From Acetobacter sacchari (GTDB lineage Bacteria > Pseudomonadota > Alphaproteobacteria > Acetobacterales > Acetobacteraceae): a stretch of 64,000 nucleotides of DNA. The translations under genes were made by a program, and so were the position numbers. Within the stretch, counting starts at the first letter, position 1, and every line of letters begins with the position of its first letter. Under the pieces are notes generated by a model that was not told the origin of the DNA, made no database searches, and saw nothing but the letters and a program-made list of their open reading frames with translations. Location of the stretch: assembly GCF_017377715.1 (NCBI RefSeq), contig NZ_JAFVMF010000008.1:124001-188000 (forward strand), in the 5' to 3' direction. This document shows positions 24,498 to 33,160 of this stretch, piece after piece.

Positions 24498-25151
24498 TCA
24501 ACCGTATTCCGGCACGCCTGGCATTGCGATGAACCCGGGAAGCCGCTTCACGCAAGATTGCCAGCGGCGCAGTGCTGGATAATCGTCATGGGACAACCCG
24601 TAGTCGCGGCACAGGGCGAAGGACGGAAACAGGGCGATATCGGCGATAGTCGGCCTGTTTCCCACAAACCAGCTTCGGCCCGAAATCCTGCGCAACGTCA
24701 TATGGTCTTCCATGACGCGCAGGGCGGCGTGCGCCGGGGTTGACGTCTGCGTGTCGCAGTCATCCGCAGACGGGCCAAACAACGCCAGCCTGCGCAAACG
24801 TCGCGCCGGGGCCAATTCGCATTCTACGAAGCTCATCCAGTGAGCGACACACGCGACGTCGCCCGCGTCGACCGGCGCCCATCCGGAATCGGATGCTGCG
24901 AGCGCCGCCACGGTTCGCAGCACCGCTGTAGCGCCGCAGATGGCGGGAAGATCGCCCGTTCCGGTCATTCCCTGAAGCGCCGGCAATCGCCCGGAGGGAC
25001 TCAGCATCCGAAAGGACGGGGCGTCCTGCTCCCGCGCCATCGTCACGTCGACGGCGTGGAGCCGCGCGACGACGCCGCACAACGCCAGCGCAAGGCGGGC
25101 GCGGTAGCAATCCTCGTCCAGTTCGTCGTCGTACAGGACAAGATCAGACAT
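24498..25151 (-). CDS. Glutathione S-transferase-like protein
   Basis: GST-fold protein of 217 residues. The N-terminal thioredoxin-like half is weakly conserved (LVLYDDELDEDCYRARLALA, then SPSGRLPAL and ICGATAVLRTVA in place of the usual ES-AI-YL segment). The C-terminal helical half is better conserved (GRSWFVGNRPTIADIALFPS, ALRRWQSCVKRLPGF). The catalytic Ser/Cys/Tyr near the N-terminus is not in a standard context, so transferase activity is doubtful. The ATG at 25151 overlaps the end of the Rieske gene by 8 bases, so the two are coupled and may act together. The frame extends to 25223 but that leader is not needed. Confidence 0.72.
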   Translation of the reverse strand: MSDLVLYDDELDEDCYRARLALALCGVVARLHAVDVTMAREQDAPSFRMLSPSGRLPALQGMTGTGDLPAICGATAVLRTVAALAASDSGWAPVDAGDVACVAHWMSFVECELAPARRLRRLALFGPSADDCDTQTSTPAHAALRVMEDHMTLRRISGRSWFVGNRPTIADIALFPSFALCRDYGLSHDDYPALRRWQSCVKRLPGFIAMPGVPEYG

Positions 25152-25995
25152 GTTCGACCACGATAGCGTCTTTATGTTCCCGCTCCACCTTGTCGCGTAG
25201 CGAGCTTGCCCATCGGGACGCACGCTGAATCGTCGTCGTTGGTGCGTCTCCTTCTATCAGGACATAGAGCCGGGTTTCTTCTCGTCCGACAGCGTGCTGC
25301 ACGACCACCACGGTTACCGCGCTCATCGCGGCGGCGTCGCTCGGGGTGGGGGCGTTGTCGTCCGGCGTATCGGCGATATCGTGGAGAGGCAGATTCACCC
25401 GAGCGGTCCGATCGTCTGGGCTTATGCCGAGCGCGCGTGAGACGCTGCGTGTCGGCGCGTCGATGCGGATTGTGCGGACGGGCGTTGTCCGGTGTGCGGG
25501 TGACGTCAGGGCGGGTGGTGATTCCGGCCGCTCCACGCCGTCGACCCGGCACCAGATCAGTCCATCGCTTTCAATGGTCGGGAAGGTTGTCGTTCGGATT
25601 GTCGCTGCAGGCTTGAGGCCGGGGTGCGCAGGAATGGTCCTGCAGCGACCTTCGGCGTCGAAGCACCAGCCGTGATAGAGGCACGCCAGCATATCGTCGC
25701 GCACGAAGCCGAGGCTGAGTCTCATGCCGCGATGCGGGCACCGATCATCGGAGGCCCTCACGTCGCCATGTGAATTCCGCCAGATCGCCAGTCGTTGCTC
25801 GCCGATCCGTGCTCCAGTGACGGAAGCGGGCGGCAGGTCGAGCCCCAAAGCCACAGGACGCCAACCATGTGCGTCCACCTCTTCAGGGGCATATTGTCCT
25901 TGCTCCGTCACGGCGGACGACTCCTCGGCCGAATTGTTCCCTTTATCATTCTGACATCGTTTCGCAGGTGCGTGGAGGGAGAAAAAAGACTTCAA
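25144..25995 (-). CDS. Rieske [2Fe-2S] domain protein without an oxygenase catalytic domain
   Basis: Cytosolic-type Rieske protein of 283 residues. The oxygenase-style cluster motif is clear: CPHRGMRLSLG and CLYHGWCFD, 17 residues apart. The protein is much shorter than Rieske oxygenase alpha subunits (350-450), and I do not find the two-His/one-Asp mononuclear iron motif in the C-terminal part, which is Thr/Asp/Ala-rich. It may be an electron carrier or a remodelled oxygenase. No signal peptide is seen. A start at GTG 25911, just before the Rieske fold, is possible. The GST gene overlaps its 3' end. Substrate unknown. Confidence 0.75.
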   Translation of the reverse strand: MKSFFSLHAPAKRCQNDKGNNSAEESSAVTEQGQYAPEEVDAHGWRPVALGLDLPPASVTGARIGEQRLAIWRNSHGDVRASDDRCPHRGMRLSLGFVRDDMLACLYHGWCFDAEGRCRTIPAHPGLKPAATIRTTTFPTIESDGLIWCRVDGVERPESPPALTSPAHRTTPVRTIRIDAPTRSVSRALGISPDDRTARVNLPLHDIADTPDDNAPTPSDAAAMSAVTVVVVQHAVGREETRLYVLIEGDAPTTTIQRASRWASSLRDKVEREHKDAIVVEHV

Positions 25996-26178
25996 TACTG
26001 ACTGGCGAGTGTGACGTCTTTTTGTTAGAACATACCTAGTTAATAGTTACAGTTTTTTCGAAACAGTAGTGATTGGTCAGGTAAGGGTTGGCTTCGTCGG
26101 GTCAAGTCTGGTTCGCTGTTTCAGGTGCGGCGGCAGGATAGTGCGTCGTGGTCGGCAAGATGCGTGACACGCGCCGAG

Positions 26179-26206
26179 AATCGCCAGAAAGGCGTTTCTG
26201 GCGATT
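26179..26206. terminator. Perfect 12-base hairpin followed by T-rich DNA
   Basis: AATCGCCAGAAA and TTTCTGGCGATT pair perfectly around a GGCG loop. About ten bases after the stem the plus strand reads GGTTTTCTTTTG. This resembles an intrinsic terminator for a plus-strand transcript, yet no gene precedes it on that strand, so it may end a small RNA or act as an attenuator in the cioA leader. Confidence 0.45.
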
Positions 26207-26303
26207 TCACTCAGGTTTTCTTTTGTTCGTTAGGAGTTGGGAGAGTTTCAGCGCCGACAGGACTGCCGATAGCAGCGGTCTTCCGTGCAGTGAAACGTAA
26301 GCG

Positions 26304-26332
26304 GCTGTCTGTGCGTTGAACGCGCAGACAGC
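26304..26332 (+). promoter_or_regulatory. Hairpin in the cioA leader
   Basis: GCTGTCTGTGCG and CGCGCAGACAGC pair over 12 positions with one G-U, around TTGAA. It ends 40 bases before the cioA start, so any cioA mRNA beginning upstream would carry it in the 5' untranslated region. Confidence 0.4.
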
Positions 26333-26372
26333 TATCCCATGGTATGCGCCTTTGGGACGCGGAGAGTAAGTC

Positions 26373-27809
26373 ATGTTGCAAAGTTCGCACGATCTGGCGC
26401 TATTGCTGGCTCGATTTCAATTCGCCTTCACCGTCGGCGTGCATATCGTCTTTCCCGCGTTTTCGATCGGACTGGCGGCTTATCTCGCGGTCCTTGAGGG
26501 ACTATGGCTGCGAACCGGCCGTTCGGTTTATCTTGATCTTTATCGCTATTGGGTAAAGGCGTTTTCCGTCGTTTTCGCCATGGGCGTCGTGTCGGGGCTC
26601 GTCATGGCGTACGAATTCGGAACCAACTGGGCGCCATTCTCCCGCAAGGCCGGTCCTATCACCGGCGTTCTTCTGTCGTACGAAGTGATGACGGCGTTCT
26701 TCCTGGAGGCGGGGTTCCTTGGCGTCATGCTGTTCGGCATGAACAAGGTCGGGCGGGGATTGCATTTTGCCGCGACGTGTCTGGTCTCCGTTGGCACCTT
26801 GATTTCCATGACCTGGATTCTGGCGTCGAACTCCTGGATGCAGACGCCGCAAGGGTATGCAATCGACCCGGCGACCGGAAGCTTCATGCCTGCTGACTGG
26901 CTGGCGATCATTTTCAATCCGTCATTCCCGTTTCGGCTGGCGCATATGGGCCTCGCCGCATTTCTGTCAGTCGCCTTCGTCGTCGGTGCGACAGGCGCGT
27001 GGCACATGCTGCGCGCCCGTCGGCAGGGAGCCCCTGTCGCAGAGCCGGTGAAGGTTATGTTCTCCATGGCCATGTGGATGGCCGCCATCGTCGCGCCGGT
27101 GCAGATGCTGGTCGGCGATGCGCATGGACTGAACACGCTGAAATATCAGCCTGTGAAGATCGCAGCTATGGAGGGCGACTGGGTTTCTGAAGGCCGGGCG
27201 CCAGAGTTGCTGTTCGGCATTCCCAACATGAAGACGGAGCGCACCGATTATGCGGTGGGGATTCCTCTGGTCGGTTCGCTGATCCTTACCCACAGCATCG
27301 ACGGCAAGGTGCCGGGCATGAAGGATTTTCCGCGGGACCAGCGTCCGCCGTCTCCTGTCGTTTTCTTCTCGTTTCGCATCATGATCGCGCTGGCGGTGCT
27401 GATGGCTGGGCTGGGATTCTGGTCGCTGTTTATGCGTTGGCGCAAGCGTCTGTATGAGAGCGCCGCGCTCCATCGCGCTGCGGTCGCGATGGCCCCGGCA
27501 GGATTCATCGCGCTGCTTTGCGGCTGGGTGACGACGGAGGTCGGTCGCCAACCCTGGACGGTCTATGGCTTGCTGCGGACCACGGACAGTGTGTCTCCCA
27601 TAGTCCTGTCCAACATCGAACTTTCCCTGGCCGCTTTCGTGATCGTCTATGTTCTGGTCTTCGGCTCAGGTCTTGGAATTCTGATGCGCATACTCGGTAG
27701 GGCCCCGGAAACGGGAGAGCATGACGTCAACGAGACGTCGGCTGGCGAAATTCTGGGTGGACGGGCACAATCGGCGGCTGTCCGCGCCGTTACCGACGAC
27801 GGAGTGTAA
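26373..27809 (+). CDS. cioA: Cyanide-insensitive quinol oxidase subunit I
   Basis: Haem-bearing subunit of a bd-type quinol oxidase, reducing oxygen to water at the inner membrane without proton pumping. The 478-residue protein has about nine hydrophobic segments, the N-terminal FQFAFTVGVHIVFPAFSIG with the first haem-ligand His, RLAHMGLAAFLSVAF with the second, and TEVGRQPWTVYGLLRT, a conserved family motif. The quinol loop is short, as in the CioA subfamily rather than E. coli CydA. The start has a GGAGAG site 6 bases upstream. cioB follows after 4 bases. Acetic acid bacteria use such an oxidase as a low-yield electron sink. The leader carries two hairpins. Confidence 0.95.
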   Translation: MLQSSHDLALLLARFQFAFTVGVHIVFPAFSIGLAAYLAVLEGLWLRTGRSVYLDLYRYWVKAFSVVFAMGVVSGLVMAYEFGTNWAPFSRKAGPITGVLLSYEVMTAFFLEAGFLGVMLFGMNKVGRGLHFAATCLVSVGTLISMTWILASNSWMQTPQGYAIDPATGSFMPADWLAIIFNPSFPFRLAHMGLAAFLSVAFVVGATGAWHMLRARRQGAPVAEPVKVMFSMAMWMAAIVAPVQMLVGDAHGLNTLKYQPVKIAAMEGDWVSEGRAPELLFGIPNMKTERTDYAVGIPLVGSLILTHSIDGKVPGMKDFPRDQRPPSPVVFFSFRIMIALAVLMAGLGFWSLFMRWRKRLYESAALHRAAVAMAPAGFIALLCGWVTTEVGRQPWTVYGLLRTTDSVSPIVLSNIELSLAAFVIVYVLVFGSGLGILMRILGRAPETGEHDVNETSAGEILGGRAQSAAVRAVTDDGV

Positions 27810-27813
27810 GGTC

Positions 27814-28833
27814 ATGACAGGACTCGCATATTGGCTCCCCGTTGTCTGGGCCTGCATTCTTGGTTCCGCCATCATGATCTACGTGATCCTTGATGGCTTC
27901 GATTTGGGGATCGGCATTCTTTTTGCCGTAGAGCGCGACCGGCTGCGACGCGACGTGATGGTGCAGACCATCGCCCCTGTATGGGATGGCAACGAGACGT
28001 GGATGGTGCTGGGTGGCGCCGTGCTTTACGGCGTCTTTCCGGGCGCATATGCAACGTTGTTGCCTGCGCTTTACCTGCCGATCGTCCTGATGCTTCTTGC
28101 ATTAATTTTTCGAGGCGTTTCCTTCGAGTTTCGTATTTTGACGCGAGATGGGGGACGCGCTGCGCTGTGGGACATCGGCTTCATGGCCGGATCCGGCGTC
28201 GCCGCTTTTTGCCAGGGCTGCATACTCGCGGGCGTCATACAGGGCGTCACGGTTTCGGATGGTGCGTTTGCAGGCGGTCCGCTGGACTGGCTGACGCCGT
28301 TCAGTGTGTTGTGTGGCCTGTCCGTCGTGTGCGGCTACACCCTGCTCGGCGCAACCTGGCTGATCTGGCGCACCTCGGGAGACCTTGAAGTCTCTGTCCG
28401 GAAACTGGCTCCGGCGCTGGCGGCCAGTCTGTTCGTCGCTATCGTGGCGGTCAGCTTCTGGACGCCTATGCTGCACGCGCCATACCTCACGCGGTGGACG
28501 GCTTGGCCGAACGTTCTTTACGTCGCGCCTGTTCCGGTTCTTGTCGTGGCCCTGGGGGCGCTGTTTCTTCTGGGTCTGCGCCGCGCGCACTCTAGGACGC
28601 CGTTTCTGTGCGTGCTCGGCTGGTTTTTTCTCTGCCTTTCCGGCCTCGCCATTACCGTTTGGCCCTACGCCGTGCCGCCGACGCTGACGCTGTGGAGCGT
28701 GTCTTCCCCACCGTCCAGCCAATTGTTCCAGCTTGTTGGAACGGCTGTGCTTCTGCCGATCATTCTGATCTATTCGGTTTATTCCTATCATGTGTTCCGT
28801 GGAAAGGTGACGGAAGCAGATGTCCATCACTGA
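27814..28833 (+). CDS. cioB: Cyanide-insensitive quinol oxidase subunit II
   Basis: Second subunit of the bd-type oxidase, 339 residues with about eight membrane helices. Typical features are the start YWLPVVWACILGSAIMIYVI followed by LDGFDLGIG, then QTIAPVWDGNETWMVLGGAVL, FPGAYATLLPALYLPI and LIFRGVSFEFR. The ATG at 27814 follows the cioA stop closely and is preferred over an earlier in-frame ATG at 27721 that lies inside cioA. The 3' end overlaps a 48-residue DUF2474 gene, which completes the operon. Confidence 0.95.
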   Translation: MTGLAYWLPVVWACILGSAIMIYVILDGFDLGIGILFAVERDRLRRDVMVQTIAPVWDGNETWMVLGGAVLYGVFPGAYATLLPALYLPIVLMLLALIFRGVSFEFRILTRDGGRAALWDIGFMAGSGVAAFCQGCILAGVIQGVTVSDGAFAGGPLDWLTPFSVLCGLSVVCGYTLLGATWLIWRTSGDLEVSVRKLAPALAASLFVAIVAVSFWTPMLHAPYLTRWTAWPNVLYVAPVPVLVVALGALFLLGLRRAHSRTPFLCVLGWFFLCLSGLAITVWPYAVPPTLTLWSVSSPPSSQLFQLVGTAVLLPIILIYSVYSYHVFRGKVTEADVHH

Positions 28834-28966
28834 CTTGCATTACAGGGATGGAGCCGCGCCGCGCGGCTTCATTCGCCGCTTCGGCTGGTTCGTAGCGATC
28901 TGGGCTGCGAGCACGGTTGCGTTCATAAGTCTTGCGACGCTGCTGCGCTTGCTGGTGCCCCACTGA
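28820..28966 (+). CDS. DUF2474 single-helix protein, bd-oxidase accessory
   Basis: A 48-residue protein starting at ATG 28820, 14 bases before the end of cioB. It has a polar, basic N-terminus (LHYRDGAAPRGFIRRFG) and one membrane helix (WFVAIWAASTVAFISLATLL). Small proteins of this kind are encoded directly behind cioAB in many bacteria, and are thought to be counterparts of CydX, the third subunit that stabilises haems in cytochrome bd. The gene is easily missed because of its length. Assignment rests on position, length and hydrophobic pattern. Confidence 0.75.
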   Translation: MSITDLHYRDGAAPRGFIRRFGWFVAIWAASTVAFISLATLLRLLVPH

Positions 28967-28981
28967 ACACTGAGTCAGTGG
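28960..28981 (+). terminator. Hairpin at the end of the cio operon
   Basis: CCACTGA and TCAGTGG pair around an eight-base loop, beginning in the stop codon of the DUF2474 gene. A T-rich tract (TTATTATTTT) lies about 12 bases further on. A plausible but imperfect terminator. Confidence 0.4.
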
Positions 28982-29213
28982 AAATGCTCTAAGTTATTAT
29001 TTTATCGAACACTTTCACCTGTTCAGGCGAGTTCGTTTGAACAGGGTTTGCTCTGGCGGGGGCACTCAATATTGTGGCTGGATACCGCACGGTGTCGACT
29101 GCCATTGTTCGGCGCCGACGCTCCGGCGCATAGTTTGGTCGGGCATAGCTGTTGGAACGAGACAACCATGGGCAGGGCTGCTTCGCTGAACGCATTCAGA
29201 ATAACCACATGGG

Positions 29214-30122
29214 CTACTCACCGAGAAACACTGTGCGTGCTGCTTCGACTTCCGCGCGCAAGACTTCGCAAATACGGCGGATGCGGGGAGCCTCCTGCTC
29301 GCCTGAGCGTGTGATCAGCCAGTAGGTTCGGGTCAGCGCGGCCTCATTCGGCAAAATTCTGACCAGTGATGGGCGTTCCGCCGCGATGAAAGCGGGCAGG
29401 ACGGCCAAGCATATCCCCGAACATGCGGCCTCCATCTGTGCATGAAGGCTGGAATTCTGGATACGCACCGATTTCAGCGGCACGCCGAGTTCCTCCAGAT
29501 AATCCAGCCCGCGCGTGAACAGCAGTTCATCGACATATCCGGCGAACACGTGATGCGCGAGGTCCGCCGTAGTGCGGATCGGCGGGTTGCGCGCGAGGTA
29601 CTCGGGAGAGCCGTAAACAAAGAGCCGGTAATCCGTGAGCGGCGTCGCAGAGAAACGTTCGCCCGGCGGCACATGCAGGGTGATGAGAATGTCGGCCTGA
29701 TGTCGTGACAGGGTGACGATCTGCTGGATTGTCACCATTTCAACGGTCAGATTGGGATTGCTTTCGATAAGCGTGCCGATTCTGGAGGCGAGAAAGAAAT
29801 TGCCTATCCCTTCCAGCGCGCTGATTCTGACTGTTCCGGACAACCCGCCAGCCGGAGCGTTTTCGGCCAACCGCCCGGCCTCACGGTTCATCGCTTCGAC
29901 CGATGCCAAAAGACGCTCGCCATGCCGCGTCAGGGCGTAGCCGCGTAGATGACGCTCGAACAGGCTGACTCCCATGGCCTGCTCAAGAGACTGGATGTGT
30001 CTTCCGACCGTAGCGTGGTCGACGCCGAGGGTTCTGCCCGCGACAGAAAGCGAACCCGCACGGGCGACCGCATGGAAATACTGAAGGTCTCGCCAGTCCA
30101 GACCGCGCTTCATCGTCATCAA
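29214..30122 (-). CDS. LysR-type transcriptional regulator
   Basis: Standard-length LysR regulator of 302 residues: N-terminal winged HTH (LQYFHAVARAGSLSVAGRTLG, DHATVGRHIQSLEQAMG, LTRHGERLL) and an effector domain resembling the GcvA/DsdC-like groups. Several Met codons crowd the start (30122, 30119, 30113), so the exact start is open. It is transcribed divergently from the iron alcohol dehydrogenase across 277 bases and is the likely regulator of that gene and the following transporter. No clear dyad operator was picked out in the gap. Confidence 0.9.
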   Translation of the reverse strand: MMTMKRGLDWRDLQYFHAVARAGSLSVAGRTLGVDHATVGRHIQSLEQAMGVSLFERHLRGYALTRHGERLLASVEAMNREAGRLAENAPAGGLSGTVRISALEGIGNFFLASRIGTLIESNPNLTVEMVTIQQIVTLSRHQADILITLHVPPGERFSATPLTDYRLFVYGSPEYLARNPPIRTTADLAHHVFAGYVDELLFTRGLDYLEELGVPLKSVRIQNSSLHAQMEAACSGICLAVLPAFIAAERPSLVRILPNEAALTRTYWLITRSGEQEAPRIRRICEVLRAEVEAARTVFLGE

Positions 30123-30352
30123 CGCTCCGCGAGCGCCCCGGCATTATGCTTCTTCCCGCGACGACGCACACAGGGGCTCCGCGAAAAGGTCCGGGGCAGG
30201 TTTTCCGGCAGGTCGCCGGTTTTTGGCAGACAAAGCCATATCGCCCCCTCGACCTTGGGAACGTCTGTGCAGATTTGCACGGTCAATGGGCGAAATCGCC
30301 TAATTTTACCGAGAGCGCTGCGGCGCTAAGCGGGACGCAACAATAACGAGAA

Positions 30353-30382
30353 GAAAGGGGCGGGTCTGTCCCGCCCCCTTTC
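30353..30382 (+). promoter_or_regulatory. Strong GC hairpin just before the alcohol dehydrogenase gene
   Basis: GAAAGGGGCGGG and CCCGCCCC(C)TTTC pair with one bulged C around TCTGT. The stem ends three bases before the ribosome site (GAAAGGG at 30385-30391) of the gene at 30400. Such a structure next to the ribosome site could affect translation or mRNA stability, or be the end of an upstream short transcript. Confidence 0.45.
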
Positions 30383-30399
30383 CTGAAAGGGAATGCCCG

Positions 30400-31557
30400 A
30401 TGACGGCGTTATACCTTCCCTCTTTCACACGCCTCGGCGGCGGAGCGCTGGACGAGCTACCCGCTGCGCTCGCGCTGGCCGGCTTGAAAGCGCCATTTAT
30501 CGTCACTGACCGGTTCATGGCGTCTTCGGGTTTGCTTGAGCGGGTCAAAGACCTGCTTCTAGAAGCGGGCTTCGACGCACGAGCCTTTGCTGACGCCGTA
30601 CCGGACCCCACGGTCATATCGGTCAACGCTGCATTGGCGGCTCTGAAAGAAGGCCGTCACGACTGTGTCATCGGCCTGGGCGGCGGCAGCCCGATAGATA
30701 CGGCGAAAATGGTGGCGGTTCTCGCTGTTCACGACACGACGCCCGCAGCCCTGAAGGCTCCGTATGTGCAGGACGAGCCCGGTCTTCCCATCATCGCGAT
30801 CCCGACCACGGCGGGAACGGGCTCCGAGGCCACGCGCGTCACCGTGATCACTGACGAGGCGACGGACGAGAAGATGCTCTGCATGGGGGCTGCGTATCAG
30901 CCCCGCATCGCTATCGTCGATTATGAGCTGACGCTATCGATGCCGCTGCGACTTACTGCCGACACGGGTACTGACGCGTTCACGCACGCTCTGGAGGCTT
31001 ACGTCTCGCGCAGGGCTAACCCCTTCACGGACGCTCTGGCGCTGACCGCCATGACGCGCATATGGGAGCATCTTCCCACCGCCTGCCGGGAGCCTGCGAA
31101 CAGGGAGGCGCGCGCCGCGGTGATGCAGGGCGCCTTCGAGGCCGGAATGGCGTTCTCCAACGCATCGGTTGCGCTTGTCCACGGAATGAGTCGCCCGATC
31201 GGGGCGCATTTTCATGTCGCACACGGACTCTCCAACGCGATGTTGCTGCCGGAGATCACGGCGTGGTCTCTGCCGGGAGCTCCGGCGCGTTACGCGGCCT
31301 GCGCACGACTCTTGGGCGTGGCGTCGGCGCGTGCGCCGGATGTCGCGGCGGGCGAAGCTCTTGTCGCGGCGTTGCGTGCGCGAAACGAGGAAATAGGCGT
31401 GCCCAGTCCGAAAACTTTCGGTCTGGACGCCGCCCGCTGGGACAACCTGCTGCCGCTGATGGCCGAGCAGGCGCTCGCTTCGGGTTCTCCCGCCAACAAT
31501 CCGCGCGTCCCGACTGCGGAAGAGATCGTCGATCTCTATCGCGTCGTCTGGGGTTGA
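30400..31557 (+). CDS. Iron-containing alcohol dehydrogenase
   Basis: NAD(P)-dependent group III alcohol dehydrogenase of 385 residues. Cofactor and metal motifs are visible: VIGLGGGSPIDTAKMVAVLA, IPTTAGTGSEATRVTVIT, and the iron ligands in TADTGTDAFTHALEAYVS and HGMSRPIGAHFHVAHGLSNA. The start ATG 30400 uses the GAAAGGG site; an ATG at 30393 is out of frame. An MHS transporter follows after 24 bases on the same strand. Nearby pyrimidine-catabolism genes make reduction of malonate semialdehyde to 3-hydroxypropionate one possibility, while the separate LysR/transporter pair argues for its own substrate. Exact substrate unknown. Confidence 0.88.
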   Translation: MTALYLPSFTRLGGGALDELPAALALAGLKAPFIVTDRFMASSGLLERVKDLLLEAGFDARAFADAVPDPTVISVNAALAALKEGRHDCVIGLGGGSPIDTAKMVAVLAVHDTTPAALKAPYVQDEPGLPIIAIPTTAGTGSEATRVTVITDEATDEKMLCMGAAYQPRIAIVDYELTLSMPLRLTADTGTDAFTHALEAYVSRRANPFTDALALTAMTRIWEHLPTACREPANREARAAVMQGAFEAGMAFSNASVALVHGMSRPIGAHFHVAHGLSNAMLLPEITAWSLPGAPARYAACARLLGVASARAPDVAAGEALVAALRARNEEIGVPSPKTFGLDAARWDNLLPLMAEQALASGSPANNPRVPTAEEIVDLYRVVWG

Positions 31558-31581
31558 AACGGATCGGCGACGGAGGCCGTC

Positions 31582-32958
31582 ATGCAAAATGCAGATCAAT
31601 CGTCGCGCAGTATGGCCGGACTTGTTCTGGCGTCGAGCGTCGGCACGGTCATCGAATGGTATGATTTCTTTCTTTACGGCAGTCTGGCGATATTTTTCGC
31701 AAAACTGTTCTACCCGCCGGGAGAGGGCGTCGCCGCCACGTTGATCAGCGTGGCGACCTTCGCTACGGGGTTTGCGGTCCGACCGCTTGGCAGTCTGGTC
31801 TTTGGACATATGGGTGATCGGCTCGGGCGAAAAGCCACGTTCCTCACCACGCTGTTGATTATGGGCTGTTCGACCGCAGCGATAGGGTTTCTCCCTACGT
31901 ACGCCGTCGCAGGGTATCTGGCGCCCGTTCTGCTGATCTTTCTGCGGATCATTCAGGGTCTGGCGCTTGGCGGCGAATACGGCGGCGCCGCGACATATGT
32001 CGCCGAGCACGCGCCGCCCGAAGAGCGTGGAAAATGGGCGAGCTATATTCAGGCTATGGCGTCCGGTGGATTCATCCTGTCTCTGGGCATGGTGCTGGCG
32101 TTGCGGATCGGTCTGGGTGAGGCCGCCTTTGGCGCCTGGGGATGGCGGATTCCTTTTCTCCTTTCGATCGTTCTGGTGGCGGTTTCCGTCCGCATACGCC
32201 TGCGTCTGTCGGAATCTCCAGTGTTTGTGGAGATGCAAAAATCGCACAAACTGTCGAAATCTCCAGTCAGGGATGCATTCACTATTCCCGGAAACGCCAG
32301 GCGGATCGTTTTCTTTCTTTTCGGAGTGGCCTGCGCTCAGGCGGTGACCTTCTATACGGCGCAGTTTTACGCCCTGTATTTTCTCCAGAGTGCGTTGCAC
32401 GTGGCCTTTCTCCCGGCGACGCTCGCCATTGCAGCAGGCTCGTTGCTCGGGTTGCCGTTCTTCGTAATCTTTGGCCGTCTGTCTGACCGGGTGGGGCGAA
32501 AGAAACTCTCGCTTGCAGGTATGGCTGCGGCAGTTGTGCTGTACATTCCGCTGTTCGCTGGTTTGCGGTCGTCTGTCCTTTCCGACGGCGTCGCTTTTGT
32601 GCCTGCTGCGGCATGCGTTTTCGTGCTCGTCGTGATTGCGGCGTTGATCTACGGGCCATACGGAGCGTTCATTGTCGAATGCTTCCCCGCCAACGTGCGC
32701 TACACCTCGATTTCGATTCCCTACCATATCGGCAATGGCGTCTTCGGTGGATTTCTTCCGCTGATATCACTGAGTCTCATGAGCCGGACAGGAAATCTTT
32801 ATGCCGGACTGCTCTATCCGATGGCGGTGTGCGCCATAGGCTTTGTCGTGACGCTTCTGTTCGTGCCGGAGACCTTGCCGCGTGGGGCAGGCGCGCGCAG
32901 GGTAGCGGCGCCCATATCGGATGCAGCCGCCTCCGTCCGCCCCGAAGCGTCTTTTTGA
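31582..32958 (+). CDS. MHS-family MFS transporter
   Basis: Metabolite:proton symporter of 458 residues with 12 helices. Family marks are SSVGTVIEWYDFFLYGSLA, FGHMGDRLGRKATFL, RIIQGLALGGEYGGAATYVAEH and FGRLSDRVGRKKLSLAG. It is a paralogue of the MHS gene in the 7-20 kb operon but not a recent duplicate. It shares a transcript with the alcohol dehydrogenase, so its substrate is probably the precursor of that enzyme's substrate, a small organic acid or alcohol. Confidence 0.88.
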   Translation: MQNADQSSRSMAGLVLASSVGTVIEWYDFFLYGSLAIFFAKLFYPPGEGVAATLISVATFATGFAVRPLGSLVFGHMGDRLGRKATFLTTLLIMGCSTAAIGFLPTYAVAGYLAPVLLIFLRIIQGLALGGEYGGAATYVAEHAPPEERGKWASYIQAMASGGFILSLGMVLALRIGLGEAAFGAWGWRIPFLLSIVLVAVSVRIRLRLSESPVFVEMQKSHKLSKSPVRDAFTIPGNARRIVFFLFGVACAQAVTFYTAQFYALYFLQSALHVAFLPATLAIAAGSLLGLPFFVIFGRLSDRVGRKKLSLAGMAAAVVLYIPLFAGLRSSVLSDGVAFVPAAACVFVLVVIAALIYGPYGAFIVECFPANVRYTSISIPYHIGNGVFGGFLPLISLSLMSRTGNLYAGLLYPMAVCAIGFVVTLLFVPETLPRGAGARRVAAPISDAAASVRPEASF

Positions 32959-33100
32959 ACGCCCGCATGATGGTTTCAATGGGAGGCCCCTGTATCGAGC
33001 CTGACGCTAAACAGGTGGAACGATATGGTGGACGTAGATGAAATTTCGTCGTGCGGCGCGATAATGTTTTGATATGCGCGAAAATTACCGATCTCGAAAA

Positions 33101-33135
33101 CGCCGAACGTCGTCTGCTGTTACGGCGTTCGGGCG
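33101..33135 (+). promoter_or_regulatory. Hairpin in the mmsA leader
   Basis: CGCCGAACG and CGTTCGGGCG pair with one bulged G across a 16-base loop, ending 25 bases before the mmsA start. It could be a terminator of the preceding operon or a leader structure; no T-run follows. Confidence 0.25.
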
Positions 33136-33160
33136 TCGATGCAAACACAGGAGAGGCCCT

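Larger units (their letters stand above)
25996..26372. other. Divergent control region between Rieske gene and cioA
   Basis: No protein gene. The left part is AT-rich (around 26030-26060) and should hold promoters for one or both directions. The right part, the presumed cioA leader, contains two strong hairpins listed separately. A GGAGAG ribosome site at 26361-26366 precedes cioA. Confidence 0.6.

Noticed and set aside
30934..32727. 597-codon open frame on the minus strand
   Set aside because: It lies opposite two well-supported plus-strand genes (iron alcohol dehydrogenase and MHS transporter), and its product is Arg/His/Gln-rich with no family pattern; long antisense frames are common in GC-rich DNA.
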